Made by a program: the position numbers and the translations under genes | Shown: piece after piece, positions 1 through 7,121 of the stretch | How the letters are laid out: every line of letters starts with the position of its first letter | Position numbering within the stretch: position 1 is the stretch's first letter | DNA from: an uncultured Blautia sp. | GTDB taxonomy: Bacteria > Bacillota > Clostridia > Lachnospirales > Lachnospiraceae | Direction: 5' to 3' | DNA length: 12,391 nucleotides | Assembly (NCBI GenBank): GCA_900541345.1 | Contig: UQJE01000073.1 | Location: forward strand, 1 to 12,391 | Notes under the pieces: model-generated | The model's database searches: none | What the model saw: the letters and a program-made list of their open reading frames with translations, nothing else | Told to the model about the DNA's origin: nothing

Positions 1-855
1 CAGGAGGAAGGAAAAGAAATCCTTTCTTTTTTGCGCGAAAAGGGCTTTTCTAAAAATATTCTATCCTCCATGAAAACCATCTCTGATGCCATTCTCTTAA
101 ATGGAGAAAAGGCTTTCGGGCGGACAAAATTAAAAGAAGGAGACCGTCTCCATATCCGCATTCCGGAAACAGAAACCTCCCCTCATATCGTACCTTCTGA
201 AATCCCTCTCTCCATTTTATATGAGGACGAAGATATTCTCATTATCAATAAACCGGCAAATATGCCGATTCATCCCTCACAGGGAAATTATGAAAACACT
301 TTGGCAAATGCCGCCGCCTGGTACTTTCAGAAAAAAGGGCAGCCCTTTGTATATCGCTGTATCAACCGTCTTGACCGTGATACAACAGGCGCCCTGATCC
401 TTGCCAAAAATGCTTTAAGTGCCGCACTCCTCGGAAATCAGATGCAAAAACGTCAGATTCGCCGCACTTATCTAGCTCTTGCAGAAGGTATGACTCCTGA
501 AAACGGCACCGTATCTGCTCCCATTGCAAGAGAAGCAAATTCTGTCATTACAAGAACTGTGGACTTTGAAAAAGGAGAACATGCTGTTACACACTTTGAA
601 CGCCTTGCCTTTTCCAATGGGCTTTCACTTTTGGAGCTTCACCTGGAAACAGGACGAACACACCAGATACGTGTGCATTTAAAACATCTTGGATTTCCCA
701 TTCCCGGAGATTACCTTTACAATCCCCACTACGAAAAAATAAGCCGGCAGGCACTTCACTCCTACCAGCTTGATTTTTCTCATCCTATTACAGGAAAGGC
801 ACTTACTTTTACCGCCCCTGTTCCGGAGGATTTTGTTCTTGCGTTTCATGCATAA
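1..855 (+). CDS. RluA-family pseudouridine synthase, 5' end outside the window
   Basis: The protein converts specific uridines in RNA (rRNA or tRNA) to pseudouridine; the target cannot be read from the sequence. The frame is open from base 1. The TTG at 31 is probably internal, because the residues before it (a GKEILSFL-like stretch) fit the start of the small N-terminal S4-like domain seen in RluA/RluD proteins, which here ends near LNGEKA...GDRLHIRIPE. The catalytic motif follows as NRLDRDTTG, with the catalytic Asp codon at 373-375. The family usually has His where Asn precedes RLD, a mild variant. Further on are the GRTHQIRVHL motif and the IPGDYLY segment, both typical of the family. The gene ends at TAA 853-855, converging on the DUF2007 gene with about 31 bases between and no hairpin. 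Family call is confident, specificity unknown. Confidence 0.93.
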   Translation, partial: QEEGKEILSFLREKGFSKNILSSMKTISDAILLNGEKAFGRTKLKEGDRLHIRIPETETSPHIVPSEIPLSILYEDEDILIINKPANMPIHPSQGNYENTLANAAAWYFQKKGQPFVYRCINRLDRDTTGALILAKNALSAALLGNQMQKRQIRRTYLALAEGMTPENGTVSAPIAREANSVITRTVDFEKGEHAVTHFERLAFSNGLSLLELHLETGRTHQIRVHLKHLGFPIPGDYLYNPHYEKISRQALHSYQLDFSHPITGKALTFTAPVPEDFVLAFHA

Positions 856-886
856 CGTCTACAACATCCCCCCTCAGTATGCAAAA

Positions 887-1198
887 TTAGTCCTCCGGGC
901 TTCCTGCTTCCATAGCTTCTTTTGTGAGCTCGTCCTCAGGAACTTCCTCCATATTGTCAAAAACTAGAACATCAAGAAGTTCTCTTGCCTCTTCCAAATT
1001 TTCAGGAGCTACATAAATATCTGTCCCGAAAATAGAACCTCCTGCATAAACCCGCATATATCCCCCGCTTGCTCTGTCCTGAGCCAGGCAGGGAATATTA
1101 TGTTCTTCCAAAATACTCTGCACAAGTCCAAGCTGATAATTGCTGGATACTGTAGTTAAAAGAACCGGTTCGCTATTTGTTTTGTTCTGTTTCCTCAT
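887..1198 (-). CDS. DUF2007-type small protein, last gene of the coaBC-coaX operon
   Basis: This is a 103-residue soluble protein with no signal peptide or membrane segment. Residues about 12-75 (LLTTVSSNYQLGLVQSILEE, then a GGSIFGTDIYV segment and the LEEARELL helix) resemble the DUF2007 family, described as putative prokaryotic signal-transducing proteins. The biochemical role of that family is not known to me. The acidic C-terminal tail (EEVPEDELTKEAMEAGSPED) looks disordered. Its ATG lies 26 bases inside the 3' end of coaX, in another frame. A GAAGGGG ribosome binding site about 11 bases upstream supports this start and suggests translational coupling. It is the last gene of a leftward operon that otherwise makes CoA. 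A link to CoA metabolism is inferred from position only. Confidence 0.82.
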   Translation of the reverse strand: MRKQNKTNSEPVLLTTVSSNYQLGLVQSILEEHNIPCLAQDRASGGYMRVYAGGSIFGTDIYVAPENLEEARELLDVLVFDNMEEVPEDELTKEAMEAGSPED

Positions 1199-1976
1199 GA
1201 CTTACACCACCCCTTCTGTTCTTTTCATAAATCACAAAAAGTCCCTTTAAAAGAAGATCTTCATCCAGAATAATAGATTCTTTACAATAAGGAATAATTT
1301 TTTTTGCAAGCCCTCCTGTGGCAACTACTGTCGCTTTCTGTCCCAGTTCTTCTTCAATTCGTTCAATGCAGCCATCAATCGCTCCGGCGTTGCTGTAAAG
1401 CACACCGCTTTTCATACATTCCACTGTATTTTTTCCGATGATTCGCTTGGGCTCATCAATACCGATACCGCTTAGCTGGGACGCACGGGCTGTAAGAGCG
1501 TCAAGAGATACCTGAATCCCCGGCATGATCATACCGCCTATGTAGCGTTTTTTCTCATCTACCACTGAAATCGTAGTTGCAGTTCCCATATCAATAATAA
1601 TAAGAGGCACCGGATAATGCGTAATACCGGCAGCGGCATCTGCCACGAGATCGGCTCCCAGCTGTCCCGGATTATCCATCAGAATATTTAATCCTGTTTT
1701 CACACCCGGTCCTAACACAAGTACTTCTTTTTTCAGGATCTTTTCTGCTGCCAGGCGCACAATATTTGTGATCTGCGGCACAACAGAAGAAATAAGGCAC
1801 CCTTCCAGCTCTGCCTTCTTAATATGATAAATATCAAGGATTGTTTTTATATCTACCGCATATTCCAGTTCTGTCTTTGTTCTCACTGTAGAAATCCGCT
1901 CGATAAAATATGTTCTTTCTTTATCAATACAGCCTACTACTATATTTGTATTTCCTATATCAATCGCTAAAATCAT
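1173..1976 (-). CDS. coaX: Type III pantothenate kinase
   Basis: CoaX phosphorylates pantothenate to 4'-phosphopantothenate with ATP (with a monovalent cation such as K+ in studied members), the first step of CoA synthesis. It is a cytosolic ASKHA-fold enzyme. Visible motifs are the phosphate loop DIGNTN (residues 6-11), the GAD motif with the catalytic Asp at 109, the second phosphate motif DMGTATT, GGMIMPG, and VVATGGLAKK near the C-terminus. Its 267 residues match the usual 250-260. The residue after the GAD Asp is Leu (110), where many homologues have Arg. The start at 1976 is preceded by a modest CAGGA site 8 bases away. It sits 36 bases after the panT-like gene, and its end overlaps the DUF2007 gene by 26 bases, so it is co-transcribed with both and with coaBC. 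Confidence 0.95.
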   Translation of the reverse strand: MILAIDIGNTNIVVGCIDKERTYFIERISTVRTKTELEYAVDIKTILDIYHIKKAELEGCLISSVVPQITNIVRLAAEKILKKEVLVLGPGVKTGLNILMDNPGQLGADLVADAAAGITHYPVPLIIIDMGTATTISVVDEKKRYIGGMIMPGIQVSLDALTARASQLSGIGIDEPKRIIGKNTVECMKSGVLYSNAGAIDGCIERIEEELGQKATVVATGGLAKKIIPYCKESIILDEDLLLKGLFVIYEKNRRGGVSHEETEQNK

Positions 1977-2012
1977 AAATTATTCCTGTCCTGTTATTTC
2001 TTAAAATTTCTG

Positions 2013-2645
2013 TCACGCTACTGCAAGTTGTTTATGTACAAATGATAAAAGTACTTTTCCAAGAACTCCTACTAAGACAGCTCCTGCAATTGCTTCCGGA
2101 ATTCCGGACGCTGTAATGGTTCCCATGATCAGACCCCAGACGGCGTTTGCAGCTACACCTTTTGCCGCTGCATACTCATTTGCCAGAAGCTTATAAATAC
2201 TTCCCATGACAAGAATCGTATTTGTCATAGAGCCAACAAATCCCACAAGCGGTAATGCTACAATAGAATTCATTTTCAGCTTTTTCAGAGCAATCCAAAG
2301 CCATCCGGATACCACGCCGATCAAAATACGACAGCCTATGGAAATCCATAACGCTTTAAAAATCCCCGGTACATCGCTGCTTAAAAATGGGGAAAAAGCA
2401 AAAGAAAGCAAGGTCGGGGCTGTAGTATTACTAATCATAGAGCAGAGACCAAATGTCCCTCCCAGAATTGCTCCTGCAGCCGGGCCTAAAATAATAGCCC
2501 CGATAATTACAGGAATATGGACTGTTGTCGCCTTAATAATCGGCAGCTGAATCATTCCAAGCGGCGTATTTGCCAAAAGAATTACAATTGCTGCCATAAG
2601 TGCAACACTGACCATCCAACGAGTGTCTTTTTTTGAAGTTTTCAT
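2013..2645 (-). CDS. ECF transporter S component, probably for pantothenate (PanT-like)
   Basis: This is a very hydrophobic 210-residue protein with about six membrane segments (roughly residues 10-28, 44-62, 63-90, 95-120, 127-150 and 165-205). The N-terminal half carries the TVHIPVIIGAIILGP...G.ILGGTFGL pattern of energy-coupling-factor S components (ECF_trnsprt family). Such proteins bind a vitamin and rely on a shared EcfA-EcfA'-EcfT module encoded elsewhere; none is in this window. It lies between coaBC and coaX, so pantothenate is the likely substrate. That specificity is inferred from context and not shown by residues. The start is well supported: AAGGAGGA lies 7 bases before the ATG. 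The gap from the coaBC stop is 60 bases with no convincing promoter. I leave the symbol blank because the substrate is inferred. Confidence 0.88.
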   Translation of the reverse strand: MKTSKKDTRWMVSVALMAAIVILLANTPLGMIQLPIIKATTVHIPVIIGAIILGPAAGAILGGTFGLCSMISNTTAPTLLSFAFSPFLSSDVPGIFKALWISIGCRILIGVVSGWLWIALKKLKMNSIVALPLVGFVGSMTNTILVMGSIYKLLANEYAAAKGVAANAVWGLIMGTITASGIPEAIAGAVLVGVLGKVLLSFVHKQLAVA

Positions 2646-2705
2646 TTTTGTTCCTCCTTGTTATCGTTCCCTTTTTGGGATACAATACGGTGCTGGGTTT
2701 ATGGG

Positions 2706-3896
2706 TTACATAAGTGAAAGAATTTTATCCAGGAGTTTTGAAGCTGCATCCTCTTTGCTCATGAGCGGGAGTGATACGTCCTCCTCCTGTGTAATCAGAG
2801 TCAAAACATTGGTATCCCCCTGAAATCCGGCGCCTTCCACCTTTAAATTGTTGGCCGCTACCATATCCAGGTTCTTTTTTTCAAGTTTTGCTCTGGAATT
2901 ACCAAGCATATTTTGGGTTTCCATAGAAAACCCACATAAAAACTGATTCTGACGTTTATGTTCTCCTAAATATTTTAAAATATCATCTGTACGTTCCAGT
3001 TCAATGGACATCTGTCCGTCTTTCTTTTTTATTTTTTCGCTGCTTACTTCTTTTGGACGATAGTCTGCAACTGCAGCCGCCTTTATAATAATATCCTGCT
3101 CCTCACTTACAGAAGTGACCGCCTCAAACATTTCTTTTGCCGTTGTCACAGAAACAACTTTTACAAAAGGCGGCGGGGCAATGGAGACAGGGCCGCTTAC
3201 AAGAATGACCTCAGCTCCCCGAAGCATGGCATTTTTCGCTATGGCATATCCCATTTTTCCGGAAGAGTGATTTGTAATATACCGGACCGGATCAATCTTT
3301 TCCTGGGTAGGACCAGCTGTCACAAGAACCTTCTTTCCCTGCATATCCTTAGGACAGGCAATCTCTTTTTCAATATAAGAAAGAAGCGTCTCCGGTTCCG
3401 GCATTTTTCCTGCCCCTGTATCACCGCAGGCAAGATACCCTTCTGCAGGAGCAATTACCTCAAACCCATAATGAGCAAGGGTTTTCAGATTATCCTGAAC
3501 AATGGGATTTTCAAACATATTGGTATTCATGGCAGGAGAAATAATTTTTTTACATTTACATGCCATTACCGTTGTCGTCAGCATATCGTCTGCAATCCCG
3601 TGAGCCAGCTTGCCGATCACGTTGGCGCTTGCCGGGGCGATAAGAACCACGTCCGCCTTTTTTGCAATGGAAACATGCTCCACCTGAAACTGAAAATTCC
3701 GGTCAAAGGTATCTACAAGACATTTTGTTCCTGTAAGAGATTCAAATGTGATCGGGTTTATAAAATTTGTAGCATTTTCCGTCATAAGAACATGCACCTC
3801 TGCGTGTCGCTTTTTCAACGCACTTGCAAGAGAAGCAATTTTATAAGCCGCAATACTTCCTGTCACACAGAGAAGGACTGTTTTTCCCTCAAACAT
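2706..3896 (-). CDS. coaBC: Bifunctional phosphopantothenoylcysteine decarboxylase / phosphopantothenate-cysteine ligase
   Basis: The CoaB half joins 4'-phosphopantothenate to cysteine using CTP, and the CoaC half (FMN-dependent) decarboxylates the product to 4'-phosphopantetheine. The flavoprotein half shows GSIAAYK (13-19), the active-site His 74 in EHVSIAKKAD, PASAN (88-92), PAMNTNM (121-127) and the proton-donor Cys 157 in ACGDTGAGKM. The CoaB half starts near residue 183 with VLVTAGPTQEKIDPVRYI, then NHSSGKMG, AAAVADYRPK and KIKK. The 396-residue length is normal. The reading frame stays open to an ATG at 3974, but that start would lie on the -35 box of the promoter. ATG 3896, with GAGGTG 8 bases upstream and the standard MFEGKTVLLCVTG start, is preferred. 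It is the first gene of the operon with panT-like, coaX and DUF2007. The usual NPDIL motif reads TDDIL here. Confidence 0.96.
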   Translation of the reverse strand: MFEGKTVLLCVTGSIAAYKIASLASALKKRHAEVHVLMTENATNFINPITFESLTGTKCLVDTFDRNFQFQVEHVSIAKKADVVLIAPASANVIGKLAHGIADDMLTTTVMACKCKKIISPAMNTNMFENPIVQDNLKTLAHYGFEVIAPAEGYLACGDTGAGKMPEPETLLSYIEKEIACPKDMQGKKVLVTAGPTQEKIDPVRYITNHSSGKMGYAIAKNAMLRGAEVILVSGPVSIAPPPFVKVVSVTTAKEMFEAVTSVSEEQDIIIKAAAVADYRPKEVSSEKIKKKDGQMSIELERTDDILKYLGEHKRQNQFLCGFSMETQNMLGNSRAKLEKKNLDMVAANNLKVEGAGFQGDTNVLTLITQEEDVSLPLMSKEDAASKLLDKILSLM

Positions 3897-3904
3897 ACTA
3901 TGTA

Positions 3905-3910
3905 CACCTC
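3905..3910 (-). promoter_or_regulatory. Ribosome binding site fixing the coaBC start
   Basis: GAGGTG on the minus strand lies exactly 8 bases before ATG 3896. It selects this start over the upstream in-frame ATG at 3974, which has no such site. Confidence 0.8.
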
Positions 3911-3945
3911 GCTGTTTTTTAATTTTCTTCTGCCTGTTTATATTT

Positions 3946-3974
3946 ATTATAGAGCATTCTTTTTTAAAATCCAA
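3946..3974 (-). promoter_or_regulatory. Sigma-A promoter of the coaBC operon
   Basis: On the minus strand there is a TTGGAT -35 box (3969-3974), a 17-base spacer and a perfect TATAAT -10 box (3946-3951). Transcription would begin near 3939, giving a leader of about 43 bases before the coaBC start. That is too short for a metabolite riboswitch. Confidence 0.75.
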
Positions 3975-4027
3975 TAAACTTTCTTATTGTATTGATTTTT
4001 ATACATATTGTATCTTCAAAAATCTTA

Positions 4028-4056
4028 TTGCCCTGCTGTCTATGTAGGAATATAAT
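4028..4056 (+). promoter_or_regulatory. Sigma-A promoter of the mnmM-like gene
   Basis: TTGCCC (4028-4033), a 17-base spacer and a perfect TATAAT (4051-4056) face right. The expected start is near 4063, about 46 bases before the methyltransferase ATG. It is back-to-back with the coaBC promoter, the two -35 boxes being about 53 bases apart. Confidence 0.72.
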
Positions 4057-4108
4057 AATAAAAATATATGGATTACCAAAATCACATACTTAAAGAAAGG
4101 AATTTACC

Positions 4109-4672
4109 ATGAAAAACTATCAGATCACAGAATGGTGCGCGCATTTTATAAAGGAACAGGTACAGGAAGGCGATTTCTGCATAGATGCTACTATGGGAAA
4201 CGGAAACGACACTCTGCTGTTAAGCCGTCTCTGCGGTTCTTCCGGACGCGTTTTATCTTTCGACATTCAAAAACAGGCACTGACAAATACAGAAGCGCTC
4301 CTAAACAAAGAACAATTACCAAAAAATTACACCCTGATCCTGGATTCTCATGAACACATAGACCAATATACAGAAAATACTCCTGTAAGCTGTATTATTT
4401 TTAATCTCGGATACCTTCCGGGAGGGGACCATAACCTGGCAACAAAAAAAGAGACCAGCATTCCAGCTCTCACAAAAGCCCTTTCTCTTCTGAAAAAAGG
4501 AGGACTTCTTTCTCTTTGCATATACAGCGGCGGGGATTCTGGCTTTGATGAACGCGATGCTGTACTTGCATGGCTTCAAAACCTGAACCCCCGTAAATTC
4601 CTCGTTATTAAAACAGAATATTATAATCGCCCAAATCATCCTCCCATTCCGGTGATGGTCATACGCCTTTAA
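4109..4672 (+). CDS. SAM-dependent methyltransferase of the YtqB/MnmM family
   Basis: This is a cytosolic class I methyltransferase of 187 residues. Motif I is DATMGNGNDT (26-35), the acidic end of strand 2 is FDIQKQAL, the active-site region is NLGYLPGGD (from residue 99), and a YSGGDSGFDE segment and the PNHPPIP tail follow. This pattern marks the family once called rRNA methylases, to which Bacillus subtilis YtqB belongs. YtqB, renamed MnmM, methylates 5-aminomethyl(-2-thio)uridine at the tRNA wobble position to mnm5(s2)U. I infer the same job here but cannot exclude another RNA target. An AAAGG site 8 bases upstream supports the ATG. The gene has its own promoter, is divergent from coaBC, and its TAA overlaps the TAA of the cyclophilin gene on the other strand. 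Confidence 0.88.
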   Translation: MKNYQITEWCAHFIKEQVQEGDFCIDATMGNGNDTLLLSRLCGSSGRVLSFDIQKQALTNTEALLNKEQLPKNYTLILDSHEHIDQYTENTPVSCIIFNLGYLPGGDHNLATKKETSIPALTKALSLLKKGGLLSLCIYSGGDSGFDERDAVLAWLQNLNPRKFLVIKTEYYNRPNHPPIPVMVIRL

Positions 4673-5415
4673 TCCACAATTATAATATCTTCAATTACCG
4701 GCTGCTCCGGTGTATCTATCAGACCACCGCTGTTAATCGGTTTTGCATTTTTGCAGATTTCATCTACAATATCCATTCCTTCTGTTACATGTCCAAAGGC
4801 AGCATAATCCCCATCTAAGAAGGTGCTGTCTGCCTGGACAATAAAGAACTGGGAGCTGGCACTGTCATAATCTGTAGAACGCGCCATGGAAATTACTCCT
4901 TTTGTATGAGAAATATCATTTTCCACTCCATTATTAGAAAATTCTCCCTTTATCGTCTCCTCTGCGCCGCCAGTTCCATTTCCTTCAGGATCTCCACCCT
5001 GCATCATAAAATCATTAACAATGCGATGGAAGGTAAGCCCGTCATAAAAATCTTCCTGAACAAGCTTTACAAAATTTGTCACTGTAAGAGGGGCTGTATC
5101 TGCGTCCAGCTCCATTTTTATGGTTCCGTAATCCTTCAAAATCATCTCCGCATGATGAGTTCCGCTCAAAGTCTTGGAAACATCGAGCATAACTCCCTCT
5201 GCCGTTGAAGAATCTTCCGGACTCTTTTCCTCGGAAGCAGACTCCTCTGCTTTCGCCTCTTCCTGAGAACTATCATCCGAGCCGTCACTTAATTCATTTC
5301 CCTGTACTTCCCCGGCTGCTTCTTTTTCTTCTGTCTTTTTCTCGCTGCCGCAGCCGCCTAAAAGAGAGGCACTCACTGCCGTCACACATAATACTGTCAA
5401 AAATTTACGTCTCAT
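4669..5415 (-). CDS. Secreted cyclophilin-type peptidyl-prolyl isomerase lipoprotein
   Basis: This enzyme catalyses cis-trans isomerisation of X-Pro bonds and is anchored on the outer face of the membrane. The N-terminus is a lipoprotein signal (MRRKF, a hydrophobic core, then LGGC with lipidated Cys 22). Residues about 24-73 are a Glu/Ser/Asp-rich low-complexity tether. The cyclophilin domain follows (about 85-247), with FHRIVNDFMMQGGDPEGNGTGG holding the catalytic Arg, then SSQFFIV and YAAFGHV. The Trp that binds cyclosporin in eukaryotic cyclophilins is not present, as is common in bacterial members. GGAGG lies 6 bases before the ATG and directly after the trpS stop. The gap to trpS is 14 bases, so the two are probably co-transcribed. 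It converges with the mnmM-like gene with a 4-base overlap and no terminator. Confidence 0.93.
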   Translation of the reverse strand: MRRKFLTVLCVTAVSASLLGGCGSEKKTEEKEAAGEVQGNELSDGSDDSSQEEAKAEESASEEKSPEDSSTAEGVMLDVSKTLSGTHHAEMILKDYGTIKMELDADTAPLTVTNFVKLVQEDFYDGLTFHRIVNDFMMQGGDPEGNGTGGAEETIKGEFSNNGVENDISHTKGVISMARSTDYDSASSQFFIVQADSTFLDGDYAAFGHVTEGMDIVDEICKNAKPINSGGLIDTPEQPVIEDIIIVD

Positions 5416-5429
5416 TCTAAACCTCCAGC

Positions 5430-6434
5430 TTATCGAATACGATCCGGAAAACCAACTTTTCTCTGAACCTTACGAAGCGTTTTTGTTGCATAATAATTTG
5501 CTTTTTCCGCATTTTCTTTGATAATGGAATCAATATACGCCTTGTCTTTGGAAAGTCTTTCAAACTCGTCCTGAAGGGGTTTTAATACACTGATTACAGC
5601 CTCTCCTACTGCAGGTTTTAACTCTCCATAGCCTTTGCCTTCAAATTCCTTTACAGCTTCCGCAGGAGCTTTTCCTGTACATGCGCTGTAAATATCAATC
5701 AGATTCTTAATGCCCGGCTGTTCATCACAGTAGCGGATACAGCCCTCTGAATCTGTCACTGCACGTTTACACTTACGCATGATTGTATCCGGGTCGTCCA
5801 TAAGATAAATACTTCCGTTTGGATTTTCATCGGATTTGGACATTTTTTTGGAAGGCTCCTGAAGGCTCATAATCTTCGCCCCTACTTTTCCAATATAAGC
5901 TTCCGGAACTGTAAATACATCCCCGTAAATATTATTGAAACGCTCTGCAATATTTCTTGTGAGCTCAAGATGCTGCATCTGGTCAATTCCCACAGGAACT
6001 ACGTCCGCCTGATAAAGAAGAATATCCGCAGCCATGAGAACCGGGTATGTAAAAAGACCTGCATTAATGTTATCTGCATGTTTTGCAGACTTATCCTTAA
6101 ACTGTGTCATGCGGTTTAACTCACCCATGTAAGTAAAGCAGTTTAAAATCCATGCAAGCTCCGCATGTCCGGAAACATGGGACTGATAATAAATACAGTT
6201 TTTCTTAGGATCAAGACCTGCCGCAATATAAAGAGTGAGAAGATTTCTCGCTCTTTTTCGAAGCTCTGCAGGATTCTGGCGCACTGTAATGGAGTGCATA
6301 TCTACCACGCTGTAAAAGCATTCATATTCATCGCTTAAAGTAACCCAGTTTTTCAGCGCTCCCAGATAATTTCCAAGTGTAAGATTTCCTGTTGCCTGCA
6401 TACCGCTGAACAAAACTTTTTTTCCGTCTATCAT
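5430..6434 (-). CDS. trpS: Tryptophanyl-tRNA synthetase
   Basis: TrpRS charges tRNA-Trp with tryptophan using ATP; it is a class I synthetase that works as a cytosolic dimer. The protein begins MIDGKKVLFSGMQATGNLTLGNYLGA. Residues 19-22, TLGN, are the HIGH-type signature. KMSKS is at 197-201, followed by DENPNG. GMQATG and the PVGIDQMQHLELTRNIAERFN stretch are typical of bacterial TrpRS. The 334-residue length is normal. An in-frame TTG at 6449 would add five residues, but it lies on the GGAGG ribosome binding site (6443-6447), which is 8 bases before ATG 6434, so 6434 is the start. The leader is only about 30 bases, too short for a T-box. The cyclophilin lipoprotein gene follows 14 bases after the stop. 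Confidence 0.97.
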   Translation of the reverse strand: MIDGKKVLFSGMQATGNLTLGNYLGALKNWVTLSDEYECFYSVVDMHSITVRQNPAELRKRARNLLTLYIAAGLDPKKNCIYYQSHVSGHAELAWILNCFTYMGELNRMTQFKDKSAKHADNINAGLFTYPVLMAADILLYQADVVPVGIDQMQHLELTRNIAERFNNIYGDVFTVPEAYIGKVGAKIMSLQEPSKKMSKSDENPNGSIYLMDDPDTIMRKCKRAVTDSEGCIRYCDEQPGIKNLIDIYSACTGKAPAEAVKEFEGKGYGELKPAVGEAVISVLKPLQDEFERLSKDKAYIDSIIKENAEKANYYATKTLRKVQRKVGFPDRIR

Positions 6435-6442
6435 AATGTTTT

Positions 6443-6447
6443 CCTCC
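6443..6447 (-). promoter_or_regulatory. Ribosome binding site fixing the trpS start
   Basis: GGAGG on the minus strand lies 8 bases before ATG 6434. The alternative TTG start at 6449 overlaps it and is therefore excluded. Confidence 0.85.
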
Positions 6448-6469
6448 AAAGTTACCTTTATTTCTTAAT

Positions 6470-6498
6470 AGTGTAACATTCCCCAAAGGTAAAGTCAA
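6470..6498 (-). promoter_or_regulatory. Sigma-A promoter of trpS
   Basis: TTGACT (6493-6498), a 17-base spacer and TACACT (6470-6475) on the minus strand. A TGt directly before the -10 box makes it an extended -10 promoter. The expected RNA start is near 6463. Confidence 0.75.
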
Positions 6499-6508
6499 TT
6501 CCCGGTAC

Positions 6509-6537
6509 TTGTGTTATGCAGAATTGTCTGCTAAAAT
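6509..6537 (+). promoter_or_regulatory. Sigma-A promoter of luxS
   Basis: TTGTGT (6509-6514), a 17-base spacer and TAAAAT (6532-6537), with TGc just before the -10 box (extended -10). Its -35 box is only 10 bases from the -35 box of the divergent trpS promoter, so RNA polymerases at the two sites may interfere with each other. Confidence 0.65.
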
Positions 6538-6569
6538 ATGAGAAAAAACAGGAAAGGACTTCATATATT

Positions 6570-7049
6570 ATGGAAAAAATTACAAGTTTCACTATTGACC
6601 ACATAAAACTTCAGCCGGGTATTTACGTATCACGAAAAGATGCAGTAGGAGGAAGTATCATCACCACTTTTGATATTCGTATGACTTCTCCTAACGAAGA
6701 GCCGGTTATGAATACAGCCGAACTCCATACCATCGAACATCTGGCAGCTACTTATCTGCGCAATCACGAAGAATTCGGCAGCAAAATGATTTACTGGGGA
6801 CCAATGGGCTGCCGAACCGGAAATTATCTTCTTTTAAATGGAGATTATGAATCAAAAGACATTCTCCCTCTTATGATTGAAACCTTTGAATTTATCCGTG
6901 ACTTCCAGGGTGAAGTTCCGGGAGCTTCTGCAAAGGACTGCGGAAATTATCTGGACATGAATCTTCCTATGGCAAAATATCTGGCAAAAAAATATCTGGA
7001 GGAAGTTCTTTACGATATAAAACCGGAACGGCTCGTATATCCGGAATAA
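6570..7049 (+). CDS. luxS: S-ribosylhomocysteine lyase (autoinducer-2 synthase)
   Basis: LuxS splits S-ribosylhomocysteine into homocysteine and 4,5-dihydroxy-2,3-pentanedione, the precursor of the AI-2 signal. It recycles the product of SAM-dependent methylation in the cytosol. The metal site is HTIEH (His 53, Glu 56, His 57) with Cys 124 in DCGNY, and the catalytic Cys is 81 in MGCRTG. The 159-residue length and the MEKITSFTIDHIKL start are normal. The frame is open from 6516, but those 18 extra residues would start before the -10 box. An AAAGGA site 11 bases before ATG 6570 (a slightly long gap) supports the shorter start. The gene appears monocistronic, with its own promoter and a strong hairpin 16 bases after the stop. 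No partner of the methyl cycle is adjacent. Confidence 0.97.
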   Translation: MEKITSFTIDHIKLQPGIYVSRKDAVGGSIITTFDIRMTSPNEEPVMNTAELHTIEHLAATYLRNHEEFGSKMIYWGPMGCRTGNYLLLNGDYESKDILPLMIETFEFIRDFQGEVPGASAKDCGNYLDMNLPMAKYLAKKYLEEVLYDIKPERLVYPE

Positions 7050-7065
7050 AATTTGCATCATACAT

Positions 7066-7101
7066 AAAAAGTCATGGCATTTCTCTCTGCCATGACTTTT
7101 T
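7066..7101. terminator. Bidirectional terminator between luxS and the SH3b lipoprotein gene
   Basis: A perfect 14-bp inverted repeat (arms 7066-7079 and 7088-7101, loop 8 bases) has a core GTCATGGCA/TGCCATGAC, flanked by five A on the left and five T on the right. Each strand therefore gives a GC-containing hairpin followed by a U run. It lies between two converging genes, 16 bases after the luxS stop and 20 after the stop of the lipoprotein gene. Confidence 0.92.
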
Positions 7102-7121
7102 CTCTGTACGCTCATATTTTA

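Noticed and set aside
31..33. TTG at 31 as the start of the pseudouridine synthase gene
   Set aside because: The frame is open to base 1 and the residues before 31 fit the family's N-terminal domain, so the gene starts outside the window.
3267..3977. A 236-codon open frame on the plus strand opposite coaBC
   Set aside because: It lies antisense to a gene with all family motifs, is Cys/Lys/Arg-rich, and has no recognisable domain. It is a shadow frame.
6435..6465. T-box or other tRNA-sensing leader before trpS
   Set aside because: The predicted leader is only about 30 bases, far too short for a T-box.
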